Positions 8,149-16,665 of a DNA stretch of 64,000 nucleotides are shown here, piece after piece (the stretch's first letter is position 1; each line of letters opens with the position of its first letter). The stretch lies in assembly GCF_000176175.1 (NCBI RefSeq), contig NZ_ACZP01000018.1:186001-250000 (forward strand). The letters run 5' to 3'. Under the pieces are notes generated by a model that was not told the DNA's origin, searched no databases, and worked only from the letters and a program-made list of their open reading frames with translations. This DNA is from Vibrio furnissii CIP 102972 (GTDB lineage Bacteria; Pseudomonadota; Gammaproteobacteria; Enterobacterales; Vibrionaceae). The position numbers and the translations under genes were made by a program.

Positions 8149-8583
8149 ATGTTTTTGAATACTCTAGCACCGGCTGCGGGTTCTAAGCCTTCTAAGAAGC
8201 GTTTGGGCCGTGGTATCGGTTCTGGCCTTGGTAAAACTGGTGGCCGTGGTCACAAAGGTCAAAAGTCTCGTTCTGGCGGTAAAGTTCGTCCAGGTTTTGA
8301 AGGCGGTCAAATGCCTCTGAAACAACGTCTACCTAAATTCGGTTTCACTTCTCGTAAGAGCCTAGTGTCTGCTGAAGTTCGTCTAGCTGAGCTAGCGAAA
8401 GTAACTGGTGACGTAGTTGATCTGAACAGCCTGAAAGCGGCTAACGTCGTTACTAAGAACATCGAGTTTGTTAAAGTTGTTCTTTCTGGCGAGATCACCA
8501 AAGCAGTGACTGTAAAAGGTCTGCGCGTGACTAAAGGCGCTAAAGCTGCAATCGAAGCTGCAGGCGGTAAAATCGAGGAATAA
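8149..8583 (+). CDS. rplO: 50S ribosomal protein L15
   Basis: L15 (144 aa, family length) is a late assembly protein of the 50S subunit. The glycine- and arginine-rich N-terminal extension, with GRGIGSGLGKTGGRGHKGQK near residues 20-40, threads into 23S rRNA. The start lies five bases after rpmD, with TTGAGGAG upstream. It is followed by secY, the classic spc order. Confidence 0.99.
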   Translation: MFLNTLAPAAGSKPSKKRLGRGIGSGLGKTGGRGHKGQKSRSGGKVRPGFEGGQMPLKQRLPKFGFTSRKSLVSAEVRLAELAKVTGDVVDLNSLKAANVVTKNIEFVKVVLSGEITKAVTVKGLRVTKGAKAAIEAAGGKIEE

Positions 8584-8603
8584 TCTCGAGGATTGAGGTA
8601 CAG

Positions 8604-9938
8604 ATGGCTAAGAAACCAGGACAAGATTTTCGTAGTGCTCAGAGCGGCTTAAGTGAACTGAAGTCGCGCTTGTTATTCGTAGTGGGTGCGCTTTTAGTAT
8701 TCCGAGCAGGCTCTTTTGTGCCGATTCCTGGTATTGACGCTGCTGTACTTGCCGATTTGTTCGAACAGCAAAAAGGCACCATCATTGAAATGTTTAACAT
8801 GTTCTCTGGTGGTGCACTTTCGCGTGCATCTATATTCGCACTGGGCATCATGCCGTATATTTCGGCGTCGATTGTTGTTCAGTTGTTGACTGTAGTTCAT
8901 CCAGCGTTAGCGGAACTCAAAAAAGAGGGTGAAGCAGGCCGTCGTAAGATCAGCCAATATACGCGCTACGGCACGCTTGTACTTGCAACTTTCCAAGCTA
9001 TTGGTATTGCAACTGGCCTACCAAACATGGTCGACAATCTGGTTGTTATCAACCAAACCATGTTTACGCTAATTGCGACCGTGAGTTTAGTAACCGGCAC
9101 CATGTTCCTAATGTGGTTAGGTGAACAAATTACAGAGCGAGGAATTGGTAATGGTATTTCATTGCTAATTTTTGCAGGTATTGTTGCTGGATTGCCAAAA
9201 GCAATCGGACAAACAATCGAGCAAGCGCGTCAAGGTGAACTGCATGTACTTCTTCTACTGTTAATCGCAGTGGTTGCGTTTGCTGTTATTTACTTCGTTG
9301 TGTTCATGGAACGTGGTCAGCGTCGAATCGTCGTTAACTACGCGAAGCGTCAACAAGGTCGTAAAGTATTTGCAGCGCAGAGCACGCACCTGCCGTTGAA
9401 AATCAACATGGCGGGTGTTATCCCTGCGATTTTTGCATCAAGCATTATCCTGTTCCCAGGAACACTGGCTCAGTGGTTCGGTCAGAACGGTGAGAGCAGC
9501 ACATTCGGTTGGCTAACTGATGTGTCTTTGGCTCTCAGCCCAGGCCAGCCGTTGTATGTAATGCTTTATGCAGCAGCGATTATTTTCTTCTGTTTCTTCT
9601 ATACAGCGTTGGTGTTTAACCCACGTGAAACAGCAGATAACTTGAAGAAGTCAGGTGCATTCGTACCCGGTATCCGCCCAGGTGAACAGACAGCTAAATA
9701 TATTGATAAAGTAATGACTCGCTTAACCCTTGCTGGTGCGCTATACATTACTTTCATCTGTCTGATCCCTGAGTTCATGATGGTCGCTTGGAACGTACGT
9801 TTCTACTTCGGCGGTACATCACTACTGATTGTAGTCGTCGTAATCATGGACTTTATGGCACAGGTACAGACACATATGATGTCAAATCAATATGAGTCTG
9901 TGTTGAAAAAGGCAAATCTGAAGGGTTACGGCCGTTAA
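8604..9938 (+). CDS. secY: Protein translocase channel subunit SecY
   Basis: SecY (444 aa) is the pore of the SecYEG inner-membrane translocase, which exports unfolded proteins with SecA and inserts membrane proteins cotranslationally. About ten hydrophobic segments are visible. Signature stretches include [11 protein letters not shown] near the N-terminus, [20 protein letters not shown] sequence (here [15 protein letters not shown]) near residue 172, and the [21 protein letters not shown] loop near residue 355. The start follows GAGGATTGAGG. Its place inside the spc operon links translocon supply to ribosome synthesis. Confidence 0.99.
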
Positions 9939-9976
9939 TCGGTCGCCCATTCAGAGTAGATTTACGGAGTTTAGCA

Positions 9977-10090
9977 ATGAAAGTTCGTGCTTCCGTTAAA
10001 AAAATCTGCCGTAACTGTAAAGTTATCAAGCGTAACGGTGTCGTTCGCGTGATTTGCAGTGAGCCAAAGCACAAGCAGCGCCAAGGCTAA
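9977..10090 (+). CDS. rpmJ: 50S ribosomal protein L36, zinc-binding form
   Basis: This 37-residue gene is read as [18 protein letters not shown] and onward to KHKQRQG. L36 is the smallest 50S protein and helps to organise 23S rRNA. Cysteines at 11, 14 and 27 and histidine 32 form the zinc ribbon, so this is the zinc-dependent form. Some genomes carry a zinc-free paralogue elsewhere that replaces it when zinc is short; I cannot see that from here. ACGGAG precedes the start. It closes the spc operon, ahead of a terminator. Confidence 0.98.
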
Positions 10091-10116
10091 TAAGCAGAAA
10101 TTTTTACTTGAAAAGT

Positions 10117-10152
10117 AAAGGTTGGTCGAGTATATTCCTCGGCCTACCTTTT
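10117..10152 (+). terminator. Terminator/attenuator between rpmJ and rpsM
   Basis: The arm AAAGGTTGGTCGAG (10117-10130) pairs with CTCGGCCTACCTTTT (10138-10152), with one mismatch and one G-U pair, and ends in a T-run. It lies 26 bases after rpmJ, where enterobacteria have a similar hairpin. It probably lowers read-through from the spc operon into the alpha operon. Confidence 0.7.
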
Positions 10153-10242
10153 GCGTGCAAAAGAAGTAGTATCCCGCAGCGTATCCTCTACGGGCTTTGC
10201 TGCGGCTAATTCTTTTATAGAAAGTACTAGGAGTGAATAGTG
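10148..10242 (+). promoter_or_regulatory. Alpha operon leader (S4-responsive mRNA pseudoknot)
   Basis: The leader ahead of rpsM resembles the enterobacterial alpha-operon ribosome-binding-site fold, which ribosomal protein S4 binds to repress translation. I see a perfect hairpin CTTTTGC/GCAAAAG (10148-10163). A second stem is CCGCAGC/GCTGCGG (10174-10205), whose loop contains the GTATCC and GGGCTTT elements also found in E. coli. TAGTA (10168-10172) can pair with TACTA (10226-10230), giving a pseudoknot-like closure near TAGGAGTG and the GTG start. The repressor rpsD lies in the same operon. Confidence 0.75.
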
Positions 10243-10596
10243 GCCCGTATAGCTGGCATTAACATTCCTGATCAGAAACATGCTGTAATCGCACTGACTG
10301 CGATCTACGGCATCGGTAAAACTCGCTCTCAAGCTATTCTAGCTGAGGTGGGTATTGCTGAGCATGTTAAGATCAGTGAACTAACTGAAGATCAGATCAA
10401 TCAACTGCGTGATGGTGTAGCTAAATACACTGTAGAAGGTGATCTACGTCGTGAAGTTTCCATGAACATCAAGCGTCTTATGGACCTTGGTTGCTACCGT
10501 GGTCTTCGTCATCGTCGCAGTCTACCACTACGTGGACAGCGTACTAAAACCAATGCTCGCACCCGTAAGGGTCCGCGTAAGCCGATCAAGAAATAA
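10240..10596 (+). CDS. rpsM: 30S ribosomal protein S13
   Basis: S13 (118 aa, family length) sits on the 30S head and contacts P-site tRNA and L5 across the subunit bridge. The N-terminus ARIAGINIPDQKHAVIALTA and the basic C-terminus GQRTKTNARTRKGPRKPIKK are diagnostic. The start is GTG at 10240, preceded by TAGGAGTGAATA; a GTG start at this gene is shared with enterobacteria and fits the S4-regulated leader. It is the first gene of the alpha operon. Confidence 0.99.
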   Translation: MARIAGINIPDQKHAVIALTAIYGIGKTRSQAILAEVGIAEHVKISELTEDQINQLRDGVAKYTVEGDLRREVSMNIKRLMDLGCYRGLRHRRSLPLRGQRTKTNARTRKGPRKPIKK

Positions 10597-10615
10597 TCGG
10601 GAAGGGTAGAGTACA

Positions 10616-11005
10616 ATGGCTAAACAACCAACACGCGCTCGTAAGCGTGTACGCAAGCAAGTTGCTGATGGCGTAGCGCATATCCACGCATCTTTCAACA
10701 ACACAATCGTTACCATTACTGACCGTCAAGGTAATGCTCTAGCTTGGGCTACAGCAGGTGGTTCTGGTTTCCGTGGTTCTCGTAAGTCAACTCCGTTCGC
10801 TGCACAGGTTGCTGCTGAGCGTTGTGCTGAAATGGCTAAAGAATATGGCCTGAAGAACCTGGAAGTTATGGTTAAGGGTCCTGGTCCAGGTCGTGAATCT
10901 ACTGTTCGCGCACTGAACGCCGCTGGTTTCCGTATCACTAACATCGTTGATGCGACACCAATCCCTCATAACGGTTGTCGTCCACCTAAGAAACGTCGCG
11001 TTTAA
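10616..11005 (+). CDS. rpsK: 30S ribosomal protein S11
   Basis: S11 (129 aa, family length) lies on the 30S platform near the E site. The signature [20 protein letters not shown] near residues 22-41 and the C-terminal [15 protein letters not shown] are clear. The start follows GGGAAGGGTAGAGTACA. It is the second gene of the alpha operon, 19 bases after rpsM. Confidence 0.99.
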
Positions 11006-11032
11006 CGTTTCTGGGAACATTGGAGAAAGATC

Positions 11033-11653
11033 ATGGCAAGATATTTGGGTCCTAAGCTGAAGCTTAGCCGCCGCGAAGGTACTGACTTGTTCCTTAAGTC
11101 AGGCGTTCGTGCGATTGATACCAAGTGTAAAATCGATAACGCACCAGGTGTACACGGCGCTCGTCGCGGTCGTCTATCTGAGTATGGCGTTCAGCTTCGT
11201 GAGAAGCAAAAAGTTCGTCGTATCTACGGCGTTCTAGAAAAACAATTCCGTAACTACTACAAAGAAGCAGCTCGCCTTAAAGGTAACACTGGTGAGAACC
11301 TACTTCAGCTTCTTGAAGGTCGTCTAGATAACGTAGTTTACCGCATGGGCTTTGGCGCAACTCGCGCAGAAGCACGTCAGCTAGTTAGCCACAAAGCTAT
11401 CCTAGTAAACGGTAAAGTTGTAAACGTTCCTTCTTTCAATGTTGCGGCTAACGACGTTGTTGCAATCCGTGAGAAAGCTAAAAAGCAATCTCGCATTAAA
11501 GCAGCTCTAGAAGTTGCAGAACAACGCGAAAAACCAACTTGGATTGAAGTAGATGCTAGCTCGATGGAAGGTACTTTCAAGCGTTTGCCTGAACGTTCAG
11601 ATCTATCAGCTGACATCAACGAACAATTGATCGTCGAGCTTTACTCTAAGTAA
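11033..11653 (+). CDS. rpsD: 30S ribosomal protein S4
   Basis: S4 (206 aa, family length) nucleates 30S assembly by binding the 5' domain of 16S rRNA, and it is the expected repressor of this alpha operon through the leader before rpsM. The S4-like RNA-binding domain is seen around RLDNVVYRMGFGATRAEARQ (residues about 93-112). There is no CxxC zinc motif at the N-terminus, so it is the zinc-free form. ATTGGAG precedes the start. Confidence 0.99.
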   Translation: MARYLGPKLKLSRREGTDLFLKSGVRAIDTKCKIDNAPGVHGARRGRLSEYGVQLREKQKVRRIYGVLEKQFRNYYKEAARLKGNTGENLLQLLEGRLDNVVYRMGFGATRAEARQLVSHKAILVNGKVVNVPSFNVAANDVVAIREKAKKQSRIKAALEVAEQREKPTWIEVDASSMEGTFKRLPERSDLSADINEQLIVELYSK

Positions 11654-11677
11654 GGTTTAAACTAAAGAGAGGACACA

Positions 11678-12670
11678 ATGCAGGGTTCTGTAACAGAATT
11701 TCTTAAGCCACGTCTTGTTGATATCGAACAAATCAGCACGACACACGCAAAAGTAACTCTTGAGCCATTAGAGCGTGGTTTCGGCCATACTCTGGGTAAT
11801 GCACTTCGCCGTATTCTTCTATCTTCTATGCCGGGTTGTGCCGTAACAGAAGTAGAGATTGAAGGCGTACTTCATGAGTACAGCACCAAAGAAGGTGTTC
11901 AGGAAGATATCCTTGAGATTCTCCTGAACCTGAAGGGTCTGGCTGTTCGCGTTGCCGAAGGCAAAGATGAAGTGTTCATTACGCTAAACAAATCAGGCTC
12001 GGGCCCTGTGGTTGCAGGTGACATCACCCATGATGGTGATGTAGAGATCGTAAACCCTGAACACGTTATTTGTCACCTAACTGATGACAACGCTGAGATC
12101 GCTATGCGTATCAAAGTTGAACGTGGTCGTGGTTATGTTCCAGCTTCTGCGCGTATCCATACCGAAGAAGACGAGCGTCCAATTGGTCGTCTACTTGTCG
12201 ACGCGACTTTCAGCCCAGTAGACAAAATTGCCTACTCTGTTGATGCAGCACGTGTTGAACAACGTACTGACCTGGACAAACTCGTTATCGATATGGAAAC
12301 TAACGGTACTCTAGAACCTGAGGAAGCAATCCGTCGTGCAGCAACTATTCTTGCTGAACAACTGGATGCATTCGTAGATCTACGTGATGTACGAGTTCCT
12401 GAGGAGAAAGAAGAGAAGCCTGAATTCGATCCGATCCTACTGCGTCCTGTAGACGATCTTGAACTAACAGTTCGCTCTGCTAACTGTCTGAAAGCAGAAG
12501 CGATTCACTACATCGGTGATCTAGTACAGCGCACTGAGGTTGAGCTACTTAAAACGCCTAACCTTGGTAAGAAATCTCTTACAGAGATTAAAGACGTGCT
12601 TGCATCACGTGGTCTTTCTCTGGGCATGCGCCTAGAAAACTGGCCGCCAGCGTCCATCGCTGAAGATTAA
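11678..12670 (+). CDS. rpoA: RNA polymerase alpha subunit
   Basis: The alpha subunit (330 aa) dimerises to start RNA polymerase assembly, and its C-terminal domain binds UP elements and activators. The N-terminal assembly domain has ERGFGHTLGNALRRILLSSM near residues 32-51. After a linker rich in glutamate, the C-terminal domain contains LELTVRSANCLKAEAIHYIG (from about residue 260) with the DNA-binding arginine, and NLGKKSLTEIKDVLASRGL. The start follows AGAGAGGACACA. It is the fourth gene of the alpha operon. Confidence 0.99.
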   Translation: MQGSVTEFLKPRLVDIEQISTTHAKVTLEPLERGFGHTLGNALRRILLSSMPGCAVTEVEIEGVLHEYSTKEGVQEDILEILLNLKGLAVRVAEGKDEVFITLNKSGSGPVVAGDITHDGDVEIVNPEHVICHLTDDNAEIAMRIKVERGRGYVPASARIHTEEDERPIGRLLVDATFSPVDKIAYSVDAARVEQRTDLDKLVIDMETNGTLEPEEAIRRAATILAEQLDAFVDLRDVRVPEEKEEKPEFDPILLRPVDDLELTVRSANCLKAEAIHYIGDLVQRTEVELLKTPNLGKKSLTEIKDVLASRGLSLGMRLENWPPASIAED

Positions 12671-12696
12671 TCGATACTAGTTAGAAGGATTTGGTC

Positions 12697-13083
12697 ATGC
12701 GCCATCGTAAGAGTGGTCGTCAACTCAACCGCAACAGCAGTCATCGCAAAGCGATGTTCAGCAACATGGCTAGCTCTCTAGTACGTCATGAAGTTATCAA
12801 GACTACTTTGCCAAAAGCTAAAGAGCTACGTCGCGTAGTTGAGCCTTTGATTACACTAGCTAAGACTGACAGTGTTGCTAACCGTCGTCTAGCATTTGCA
12901 CGCACTCGTGACAACGAAGTCGTTGCTAAACTGTTTAACGAACTAGGTCCACGTTTCGCTGCACGTCAAGGCGGCTACACTCGTATTCTGAAGTGTGGTT
13001 TCCGTGCAGGCGATAAAGCTCCAATGGCTTACATTGAGCTTGTTGATCGCCCAGAAGCTGCTGTTGAAGCTGCTGCTGAGTAA
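12697..13083 (+). CDS. rplQ: 50S ribosomal protein L17
   Basis: L17 (128 aa) is a 50S protein near the tunnel exit. The N-terminus MRHRKSGRQLNRNSSHRKAM is diagnostic. I chose the ATG at 12697, with AGAAGGA upstream; an upstream in-frame TTG would only add two residues. It is the last alpha-operon gene and is followed at once by a strong terminator. Confidence 0.98.
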   Translation: MRHRKSGRQLNRNSSHRKAMFSNMASSLVRHEVIKTTLPKAKELRRVVEPLITLAKTDSVANRRLAFARTRDNEVVAKLFNELGPRFAARQGGYTRILKCGFRAGDKAPMAYIELVDRPEAAVEAAAE

Positions 13084-13096
13084 TCAGTTCGTGATT

Positions 13097-13127
13097 AAAA
13101 AAGCCGAGCATTTGCTCGGCTTTTTTG
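13097..13127. terminator. Bidirectional terminator between rplQ and the DUF2780 gene
   Basis: GCCGAGC (13103-13109) pairs with GCTCGGC (13114-13120) around a four-base loop. A-run and T-run flanks of six or more bases sit on both sides, so it can stop transcription from rplQ on the plus strand and from the DUF2780 gene on the minus strand. Confidence 0.92.
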
Positions 13128-13168
13128 TATCTGCGCTATCGTGATGTATCCGATGTGCTGCGTGAGCG

Positions 13169-13666
13169 TTACGCGCCCCACAAACTGCTTAGTGAGCTGA
13201 GCAAGCCATCACTGGCCCCTTGGCCGGTCAAGTATTGCAGTAGCACCGGCGCAAACTGCGACACCATACTTGAATCCAATCCCAATTGTTCAAACACTTT
13301 ATTCACCGATTCCATATTTTGAATGCTCGATAAAATATCGGTGCTGCCCGAACTGCCTGACAGGTTGAGGCTGGTCAACTGATCCATCCCCGGAATGAGT
13401 TTGGTGAGTTCTTCGCTGTTGCTCTCGGATAATTGGTTTTGGGCCAGAGACAATAACGCACCAACGCCGCCTGTGGCTTGTTGTCCTGAGACGGGCAGTT
13501 GACTGGTGACTTGAGAAATCAGTGACGAGTTACTCTCTGCTTGATTGAGCGTATTGCTGACCATACTGGCCAGATCATCATTGCTGCTACCGAAGTTGAG
13601 AAAGGCATAAGACGGCGCGCTGATCAGCGTACCGAGCATCAGTGTCCATACGAGCGACTGTTTCAT
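13169..13666 (-). CDS. DUF2780-type exported protein of unknown function
   Basis: This 165-residue protein starts with a clear signal peptide (KQSLVWTLMLGTLISAPSYA) and then continues as a serine-, glutamine- and leucine-rich secreted chain. The pattern matches the Vibrio DUF2780 (VcgC/VcgE) family, for which I know no established function. Segments such as SVNKVFEQLGLDSSMVSQFAPVLLQYL near residues 118-144 suggest amphipathic helices; there are no cysteines and no catalytic motif that I can see. It is transcribed away from fklB with its own terminator shared with rplQ, and is found beside fklB in vibrios. Family assignment is from memory of the sequence pattern. Confidence 0.75.
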   Translation of the reverse strand: MKQSLVWTLMLGTLISAPSYAFLNFGSSNDDLASMVSNTLNQAESNSSLISQVTSQLPVSGQQATGGVGALLSLAQNQLSESNSEELTKLIPGMDQLTSLNLSGSSGSTDILSSIQNMESVNKVFEQLGLDSSMVSQFAPVLLQYLTGQGASDGLLSSLSSLWGA

Positions 13667-13710
13667 GATGAATGAAATTCCTAAATGTGGGCTGAGCTTT
13701 AATTTTAGAT

Positions 13711-13737
13711 AAAAAAAGCGGCGCTGAGCGCCGCTTG
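13711..13737 (-). terminator. Terminator of fklB
   Basis: Read on the minus strand, AAGCGGCGC pairs with GCGCCGCTT (13717-13735 on the plus strand) around TCA, followed by a T-run of seven. It lies about 30 bases after the fklB stop codon and upstream of the DUF2780 gene. Confidence 0.9.
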
Positions 13738-13765
13738 ATGTTAATTCTTTGCTAAATTGTTCTGC

Positions 13766-14386
13766 TTACAGAATGTCCAGCAGTTCCACTTCAAATACCA
13801 GAGCAGCAAATGGAGGGATCGCGGCACCTGCGCCACGCTCGCCGTATGCTAGGTCGTGTGGAATGTACAGTTTCCATTTAGAACCCACAGGCATCAGTTG
13901 CAGGGCTTCAACCCAACCTTTGATGACGCCAGTCACTGGGAATTCAGCAGGTTGACCGCGCGATACTGAGCTGTCGAATACTGTGCCGTCAACCAGTTCA
14001 CCGTGGTAGTGAACACGAACAGCTTTATCTGCTGTTGGGATTTCACCAGTACCTTGTGTGATCACTTCGTACTGTAGACCTGATTCCAGAACGGTTACTT
14101 CTGAACGCAAAGCGTTGTCTTTCAGGAATGCATCACCTTCAGACGCAGCTGCTTTTGCTGCTTCTTGGCGTGCTTCTTCCGCGCGCATGTGCAGTGCTTG
14201 CAGCGCTTGGTTGATTTCGTCGATTTCGATTGCTGGCATGTCGCCAACCAGTGCAGTGGCAATGCCCGCTGCAATCGCGTCAACACTCAGGCCTTCCAGA
14301 CCGCTACCTGCCAGTTGTTGGCCCATTTGCAGACCGATACCGTAGCTTGCTTTCTGTTCTACGGTGTCAAATTTTACGTCAGACAT
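13766..14386 (-). CDS. fklB: FKBP-type peptidyl-prolyl cis-trans isomerase FklB
   Basis: FklB (206 aa, equal to E. coli FklB) isomerises proline peptide bonds and aids protein folding. The N-terminal half is the helical dimerisation domain (KASYGIGLQMGQQLAGSGLE). The C-terminal half is the FKBP domain, with VRVHYHGELVDGTVFDSSVSRG, VIKGWVEALQLMPVGSKWKL and IPHDLAYGERGAGAAIPP present in order. I chose MSDVKFDTVEQKASYG as the start, since the frame extension of eight residues upstream has no family support. There is no signal peptide, so it is cytoplasmic. It is divergent from the oapA-like gene, as in enterobacteria. Confidence 0.95.
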   Translation of the reverse strand: MSDVKFDTVEQKASYGIGLQMGQQLAGSGLEGLSVDAIAAGIATALVGDMPAIEIDEINQALQALHMRAEEARQEAAKAAASEGDAFLKDNALRSEVTVLESGLQYEVITQGTGEIPTADKAVRVHYHGELVDGTVFDSSVSRGQPAEFPVTGVIKGWVEALQLMPVGSKWKLYIPHDLAYGERGAGAAIPPFAALVFEVELLDIL

Positions 14387-14616
14387 AAAAGTCACTCTTT
14401 GTCGTATCAATAAAGGCCACAGGATAACAGGTTCAGGATAGGGATGAAACGTTCGACAGGAAATCGCTGCAATATGGGTGTAAGGTGTGACTTCGCGCAG
14501 AATCCCAGAGGAAATTCTTCAGGATTATGTCAACCTTTAGCAGATTAGGGGGCTGCCTCTATACTCTCGGCACATGAGTTTTTATACTGTGGCAAGGATT
14601 TTAGGGACGGATTAAC

Positions 14617-15195
14617 ATGAATCGTCGACATAAGAAAAAGCAGCAGACGGATTATCTCGCACTGATTCAAAGCAAGTGGGCAGCCATCGATATTCAATTC
14701 GATTGGCGTGAATATCAGCACAAAGCGACGCAGTTCTGGCAACGTTTACCGAGATTACATCAGCGTGCCTTGATGGTGTTGGTGCCGGTCGTTTTGATCT
14801 TGATGGTGATGCCACTGCCTCAGCGTTCGGAGCAAGCGCCACAAACGCCAGCTTCCGGTCAACGCGTGGAAGTGAACATCAACACGCGTGGTTTGAGTGA
14901 ACAACAATCGGCAGAGCAGAGCCAACTGAAGTCGACAGTGTGGCATGAATACATCGTGCAACAGGGCGATACGCTATCGCAAGTGTTTCGTAATAACCAA
15001 CTGCCGATGGCGGATCTGAACGATTTGGTCAAAATTGAAGGCAGTGATAAGCCGCTGAGTCAGATTCAGCAAGGTCAACTGATTCGTTTTAAACTCGCCA
15101 GCGACGGCAAATTGGATATTCTGCAACTTGAGAAAAACAATCAATCGGTGATGTTTTTCCGTTTATCCGACGGTGGTTTCGGCCGCAGTAAATAA
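14617..15195 (+). CDS. OapA/YtfB-family LysM-like cell envelope protein
   Basis: The protein (192 aa) has a basic cytoplasmic N-terminus with a short OapA_N-like region, one membrane segment (ALMVLVPVVLILMVMPL, residues about 51-67), a linker, and a C-terminal OapA/LysM-like domain. That domain begins WHEYIVQQGDTLSQVFRNNQ near residue 109 and probably binds peptidoglycan. The family includes Haemophilus opacity protein OapA and E. coli YtfB, which affects division. Its place next to fklB is shared with E. coli ytfB. The 3' end overlaps the convergent DMT gene by 55 bases. The function here is inferred from family only. Confidence 0.85.
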   Translation: MNRRHKKKQQTDYLALIQSKWAAIDIQFDWREYQHKATQFWQRLPRLHQRALMVLVPVVLILMVMPLPQRSEQAPQTPASGQRVEVNINTRGLSEQQSAEQSQLKSTVWHEYIVQQGDTLSQVFRNNQLPMADLNDLVKIEGSDKPLSQIQQGQLIRFKLASDGKLDILQLEKNNQSVMFFRLSDGGFGRSK

Positions 15196-16046
15196 TGGCC
15201 AGCGACGGCTGTCCGTTTGAGAATTCTAACGGGCAGCAGTGGCAGAACGATCAACGCGATGCCAAGCCAAGTGAGGCGATCGGGGATTTCGTTGAACCAC
15301 CCCATGCCCATCAATGCAACGAAAATCAAGCCGGAATACTCCGCCAATGCAATCTGACTAGCGGGTGCACGCCGGTAGGCAGCCACGGCCAAACCGTTGT
15401 AGGTCAAGATCAGCAGCGCGCTACTGGCCACCCAACCCATCTGTTCCCAAGTCATGGCATGCCATTGCCACAGCGCAAGCGCCGCAGACAGCGGCAGCGA
15501 AAAGAGGCAAGTCCACATCAGGGTCGTGACCACCGTCTGCTTCGCGGGAATCTTCCGCGCCAAAATATTAAACAGTGCTAAGGTCATCGCAGTGCCGAGT
15601 GCAAACAGCGCCGCCCAGTGAAACTGCGAGGGACGCAAAACCACCAATACGCCTACAAATCCCAACGTCGTCGCCACCACTTTGCCGAGTCCCGGAGTTT
15701 CCTTAAGCAAGACAATCGACAGTGGCAGCATCAACAATGGCGCCGCGTAAAATACCGCATTGGCGGTGGCGAGCGGCAAATAGGTAATCGCGACCAACAT
15801 ACAGCCACTGCCGATTAAGACCAGATGCGCCCGCAATACCGTGATGCCAGGATGATGCAGCGCTCGCTGGGCGCGAGGTTGTCGCCACCACAAGGGCAGG
15901 ATCACGGCGAATGAAATCAACTGACGCAGAAACATGTACTGAAAAGGCGACACTTCTCCGTCAAGCAGCTTGACCGCGACATCCGAGAGTGACGCGGCCA
16001 GATTGCCGAAAATCAGTAACCACAGCGCGAGCGTTTGCGAGGTCAT
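15141..16046 (-). CDS. EamA/DMT-family inner-membrane transporter
   Basis: This 301-residue protein has about ten hydrophobic helices in two similar halves, as expected for the drug/metabolite transporter superfamily. The first half ends with NAVFYAAPLLMLPLSIVLLKE, and the second has SQIALAEYSGLIFVALMGMGWFNEIP; both carry the usual conserved acidic/aromatic pattern of EamA repeats. The substrate is unknown. It starts inside the end of the elaA-like gene (4-base ATGA overlap), so the two are probably cotranscribed. Its last 55 bases lie antisense to the oapA-like gene. E. coli has a DMT-type gene, ytfF, in the same neighbourhood, which supports but does not prove orthology. Confidence 0.88.
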   Translation of the reverse strand: MTSQTLALWLLIFGNLAASLSDVAVKLLDGEVSPFQYMFLRQLISFAVILPLWWRQPRAQRALHHPGITVLRAHLVLIGSGCMLVAITYLPLATANAVFYAAPLLMLPLSIVLLKETPGLGKVVATTLGFVGVLVVLRPSQFHWAALFALGTAMTLALFNILARKIPAKQTVVTTLMWTCLFSLPLSAALALWQWHAMTWEQMGWVASSALLILTYNGLAVAAYRRAPASQIALAEYSGLIFVALMGMGWFNEIPDRLTWLGIALIVLPLLPVRILKRTAVAGHYLLRPKPPSDKRKNITD

Positions 16047-16495
16047 GCGTTGCGCTTCATGTCCACGTGCGCGATGCCATCTTCGAGATAGGGGGCAGAG
16101 GTTCGAACAAAGCCATGACGGGCGTAAAATTCCGACAGGTGCGCTTGCGCGCCGATTTCAATCGCTTGCTTGGGCCACAAGCTTTGGCATTGCTTCAGTG
16201 CTTCGCGAATCAGTTGATGGCCAAGGCCATCTCCGCGGGCGGTGGGGGAGGTTGCAACACGGCCGATGCTGACACTGGAATAACTGATGCCGGGGGGCAG
16301 CAAGCGTGAACACGCGATCAACTGCCCGTCTCGATAGCCAAGCAGATGTTTGACACCGTCGACGATGTCTTTGTTGTCGAGTTCCGGATAAGGACAGGTT
16401 TGCTCGACGACGAACACGTCAACCCGCAGTTTGAGCAGCTCGTACAGTTGGTGGTTGCTGAGTTCAGAAAAAGAAAGGCATTGCCAGGTTACCAT
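16043..16495 (-). CDS. elaA: GNAT acetyltransferase, ElaA family
   Basis: This 150-residue protein matches the ElaA type of GNAT acetyltransferases. It has LYELLKLRVDVFVVEQTCPYPELDNKD near residues 17-43 (typical of the group), the beta-strand SVSIGRVATSPTARGDGLGHQLI with the acetyl-CoA binding RxxGxG/A loop (RGDGLG), and the C-terminal EFYARHGFVRTSAPYLEDGIAHVDM. The substrate is not known. An AAGGAGT precedes the start. It is the first gene of a two-gene unit with the DMT transporter. Confidence 0.88.
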   Translation of the reverse strand: MVTWQCLSFSELSNHQLYELLKLRVDVFVVEQTCPYPELDNKDIVDGVKHLLGYRDGQLIACSRLLPPGISYSSVSIGRVATSPTARGDGLGHQLIREALKQCQSLWPKQAIEIGAQAHLSEFYARHGFVRTSAPYLEDGIAHVDMKRNA

Positions 16496-16665
16496 GCGTC
16501 ACTCCTTAGGATGGTTTGCGTGTTACTCTAGCAGCGCATTCTTGTATCGGCATTAACAAAAGTTAAGCGTCGACCGCAAAAAATTTAAATCAATATTCAC
16601 TGGTGCTGACGATTAAAATAACGATAATAGCCGCTCGTTTTTTCGTCTGACCTAAGGACACACCC

